This document shows, in pieces, positions 61,963 through 64,000 of a DNA stretch of 64,000 bases. The notes below the pieces were generated by a model, which made no database searches, had not been told where the DNA came from, and worked only from the letters and a program-made list of their open reading frames with translations. Made by a program: the position numbers and the translations under genes. Each line of letters starts with the position of its first letter. The first letter of the stretch is position 1. The stretch comes from Chitinimonas sp036961565 (GTDB lineage: Bacteria > Pseudomonadota > Gammaproteobacteria > Burkholderiales > Chitinimonadaceae), in assembly GCF_036961565.1 (NCBI RefSeq), contig NZ_JBAMDD010000002.1:124001-188000 (forward strand), read 5' to 3'.

Positions 61963-62976
61963 ATGCTGGTACTCGGCCTCGAATCCTCCTGCGATGAAAC
62001 CGGTGTAGCCCTGTACGACACCGAGCGCGGCCTGCTGGCCCATCACATCCATACCCAGATGGCCATGCATGCCGAGTACGGTGGCGTGGTGCCGGAGCTC
62101 GCCTCGCGCGACCATATCCGGCGCGTGCTGCCACTGACCGAGGCCTGCCTGCACGATGCCGGCAAGGTGCGTGCGGATATCGATGCCATCGCCTTTACCG
62201 AGGGCCCCGGCCTTGCCGGCGCCCTACTGACGGCAGCGGCCGTGGCCAATGGCCTGGGCGTGGCGCTGGGCAAGCCCGTCATCGGCGTACACCACCTTGA
62301 GGGCCACCTGCTTTCACCCTTGCTGGCGCAACCGGCCCCCAGTTTTCCGTTTGTGGCCTTGCTGGTATCGGGCGGCCATACCCAGCTGATGGCGGTGCAT
62401 GGCGTGGGCCATTACCAGTTGTTGGGCGAGACGCTGGACGATGCAGCAGGCGAAGCCTTCGACAAGACTGCCAAGCTATTGGGCCTGGGCTACCCTGGTG
62501 GCCCCGCACTGTCCAGGCTGGCCGACCAGGGCGACCCCAGCCGCTTTACCCTGCCCCGCCCCATGCTGCATTCGGGCGATCTGGATTTCAGCTTTGCCGG
62601 CCTCAAGACAGCAGTATTGACCCTGGTAAAGAAACAGGGCGAGATCGACGATGCCACACGTGCCGATATCTGCGCCGCCTTCCAGGCAGCCGTGGTGGAG
62701 CTGATGACCAGCAAATGCTGGGCCGCACTCAAGCAGACGGGCCTCAAGCAGTTGGTGGTTGCAGGCGGGGTTGGCGCCAATCGCCAGCTCAGGGCCGGGT
62801 TGGATGCCATGGCCGCAAAGCGCAAGCTCAAGGTCTATTACCCGCCGCTGGATTTATGCACCGATAACGGCGCCATGATTGCCTATGCTGGCGCCCAACG
62901 GCTGCTGCATGCGCGTGAGGCCGGGCCGTTTGCTGTGCGTCCGCGCTGGGATCTGGCCAGCCTGCCGGCAGCCTAG
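61963..62976 (+). CDS. tsaD: tRNA N6-adenosine threonylcarbamoyltransferase TsaD
   Basis: A 337-residue ASKHA-fold enzyme that makes t6A37 in tRNAs reading ANN codons. It begins MLVLGLESSCDETGVALYD; metal-binding histidines are in GVHHLEGHLLSPLL; LLVSGGHTQL and the C-terminal PPLDLCTDNGAMIAYAG are diagnostic. AAGG lies 8 bases before the ATG at 61963 and only 2 before an in-frame ATG at 61957, so I chose 61963. Its stop overlaps that of the convergent small membrane gene at CTAG (62973-62976). Confidence 0.97.
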   Translation: MLVLGLESSCDETGVALYDTERGLLAHHIHTQMAMHAEYGGVVPELASRDHIRRVLPLTEACLHDAGKVRADIDAIAFTEGPGLAGALLTAAAVANGLGVALGKPVIGVHHLEGHLLSPLLAQPAPSFPFVALLVSGGHTQLMAVHGVGHYQLLGETLDDAAGEAFDKTAKLLGLGYPGGPALSRLADQGDPSRFTLPRPMLHSGDLDFSFAGLKTAVLTLVKKQGEIDDATRADICAAFQAAVVELMTSKCWAALKQTGLKQLVVAGGVGANRQLRAGLDAMAAKRKLKVYYPPLDLCTDNGAMIAYAGAQRLLHAREAGPFAVRPRWDLASLPAA

Positions 62977-63233
62977 TGCCAGCGCCGCATCTGCCCGCGT
63001 ACCCACCACCACAGCATGGGCATCTGGCAGATACCGAAAAGCAGGAACCCCGTCTCCAGGCCATCCTGCCCACCCCGGCCAAACCAGCCCAGGTAGTAGC
63101 ACCAGAACAGCAGTATGCCCAGCACGGCGAGCATCTTGAACGCCTGTGGCACAGGTGTGGGCGGGTGTATGCGCACCCGTACCTCCTCCTCAGCCCAGCG
63201 GGCCTTGACCTGGATGCGCATGCGCCGTTTCAT
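62973..63233 (-). CDS. Hypothetical small membrane protein (86 aa)
   Basis: An 86-residue protein of no family I recognise. It has a basic N-terminus (MKRRMRIQVKARWAEEEVRVR), two hydrophobic segments (about 33-50 and 60-77) separated by a short glycine-rich loop, and a basic C-terminus. The start overlaps the stop of the upstream FAH-family gene as ATGA, so it is translationally coupled. The overlap with both neighbours supports that it is real. Confidence 0.65.
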   Translation of the reverse strand: MKRRMRIQVKARWAEEEVRVRIHPPTPVPQAFKMLAVLGILLFWCYYLGWFGRGGQDGLETGFLLFGICQMPMLWWWVRGQMRRWH

Positions 63234-63883
63234 GCGACCTCGAAACGCGCCTTCAACACATCGCCCAAGGCCAGTTCCAGCACATCACCGGCCTGGATGG
63301 CAGCCACCCCTGCCGGCGTGCCGGTATAGATCAGATCGCCCGGCTGCAAGGTAAAGCGGCTGGAGAGGTAGGCAATAATGGCGGGCAGATCATGGATCAT
63401 CAGGCTGCAATCCCCCACCTGCCGAATCTGGCCGTTCACCTGCAGGCTGAAGCGGGCTGCTTCAGGCGCGGGCAACTGTGCCGGCGCAATAAAGCGCGAC
63501 AGGCAGGCCGATCCATCAAACCCCTTGGCCACCGCCCAGGGCAGGCCCTTGTTCTTGGCCTGGGTCTGCAGATCCCGCGCGGTCAAATCCAGCCCCAGCG
63601 CATAGCCGGCCACATGGCTCATGGCCGCATCGCGGGCGATATGCTTGCCCCCCTGCCCTATCGCCAGTACCAGCTCAGCCTCGTGATGCACATCGTTCGA
63701 GTAGTCCGGCAAGGTAATAGTCGAACCCTCATGCAGCAAAGCCGAGGTCGGCTTGAGAAACACCACTGGCTCAGGCTCCAGCGTGTTGCCCAGTTCAGCT
63801 GCATGGGCCGCATAGTTACGACCTATGCAGTAGATATTGGCGACAGCCAGCTGGCTGCCGTCAGTAAAGCGGATGGTAGGCAT
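63230..63883 (-). CDS. Fumarylacetoacetate hydrolase family protein (YcgM-like)
   Basis: A 217-residue enzyme of the FAH superfamily. Metal-binding acidic residues are in HHEAELVLAIG and the family ending is PGDLIYTGTPAGVAAIQAGD. Members include acylpyruvate hydrolases, oxaloacetate decarboxylases and isomerases, so the exact reaction is open. The start at 63883 is the first ATG; the frame extends upstream to a TTG at 63907. It is coupled to the small membrane gene. Confidence 0.88.
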   Translation of the reverse strand: MPTIRFTDGSQLAVANIYCIGRNYAAHAAELGNTLEPEPVVFLKPTSALLHEGSTITLPDYSNDVHHEAELVLAIGQGGKHIARDAAMSHVAGYALGLDLTARDLQTQAKNKGLPWAVAKGFDGSACLSRFIAPAQLPAPEAARFSLQVNGQIRQVGDCSLMIHDLPAIIAYLSSRFTLQPGDLIYTGTPAGVAAIQAGDVLELALGDVLKARFEVA

Positions 63884-63903
63884 GCCATGCACCGAGTAGG
63901 GGA

Positions 63904-64000
63904 TCAAAGATAACGGACCAGGGTCACCAGCAGTATCAGCGCCAGCCAGAACAACAGTGTGCGCCAGACCAGGCCCACCGCGCTGGCCAGCATATTGGCA
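63904..64000 (-). CDS. C-terminal end of a membrane protein (cut by window edge)
   Basis: Only about 31 codons are visible: the frame enters from beyond 64000 and ends with TGA at 63906-63904. The visible residues (NMLASAVGLVWRTLLFWLAL and more) form one hydrophobic segment. The ending resembles CobD/CbiB-family membrane proteins of betaproteobacteria, but this is a weak guess. It lies 20 bp upstream of the FAH-family start on the same strand. Confidence 0.5.
   Translation of the reverse strand, partial: ANMLASAVGLVWRTLLFWLALILLVTLVRYL

Overview
The window looks like core chromosome of a betaproteobacterium, most likely of the Neisseriales type. I base this on gene order and family content: tpiA-secG-tRNA-Leu-nuoA..N-DUF2818, rlmE-ftsH-folP-glmM, carA-carB-greA-DUF4149, thrS-infC-rpmI-rplT-pheS-pheT-ihfA-merR, and families such as DUF3025 and DUF1841. 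GC content is around 60% judged by eye. Coding density is high. I see no prophage, integrase, complete insertion sequence, rRNA or CRISPR array, and I cannot name a genus.

Layout. 1-4.6 kb: a quinone-oxidoreductase-like dehydrogenase, three tandem copies of a structured intergenic repeat, a DUF3025 gene, a 42-codon small ORF and a LytS/LytTR two-component pair. 4.6-14.8 kb: a 277-bp MITE-like element whose target duplication is the stop codon of the response regulator, then an acyltransferase, a gamma-carbonic-anhydrase-like protein, oligopeptidase A, a GDSL autotransporter esterase, a YhiN-type flavoprotein, MutY and a DUF3616 protein. 14.9-22.9 kb (minus strand): tRNA-Val, thrS, infC, rpmI, rplT, pheS, pheT, ihfA, a MerR regulator and tRNA-Pro, a translation block. 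22.9-39.2 kb (minus strand): tpiA, secG, tRNA-Leu and all 14 complex I genes in the order nuoA to nuoN, then DUF2818.

39.4-48.8 kb: pstSCAB (plus strand) with a candidate Pho-box promoter faces rlmE-ftsH-folP-glmM on the minus strand; yhbY is divergent from rlmE. 48.9-56.3 kb (minus strand): a TonB-family protein with an extra cytoplasmic domain, then carA-carB-greA-DUF4149 and a glutathione peroxidase. 56.3-64 kb: a FIST-domain protein, DUF1841, an outer-membrane-protein/FecR pair, a BepA-like protease, a barnase/barstar-like ribonuclease-inhibitor pair, tsaD, a small membrane protein, a fumarylacetoacetate-hydrolase-family enzyme and the end of a membrane protein cut by the window edge.

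Most genes are housekeeping and well conserved. The least ordinary items are the triple repeat with covarying hairpins (1061-1631), the MITE at 4592-4868, the barnase/barstar pair, the 42-codon ORF before the sensor kinase, the OMP/FecR pair, and several structured leaders (carA, greA, the TonB-like gene, the pstS-pstC gap). All statements come from reading the sequence and knowledge of protein families; no database search was run.
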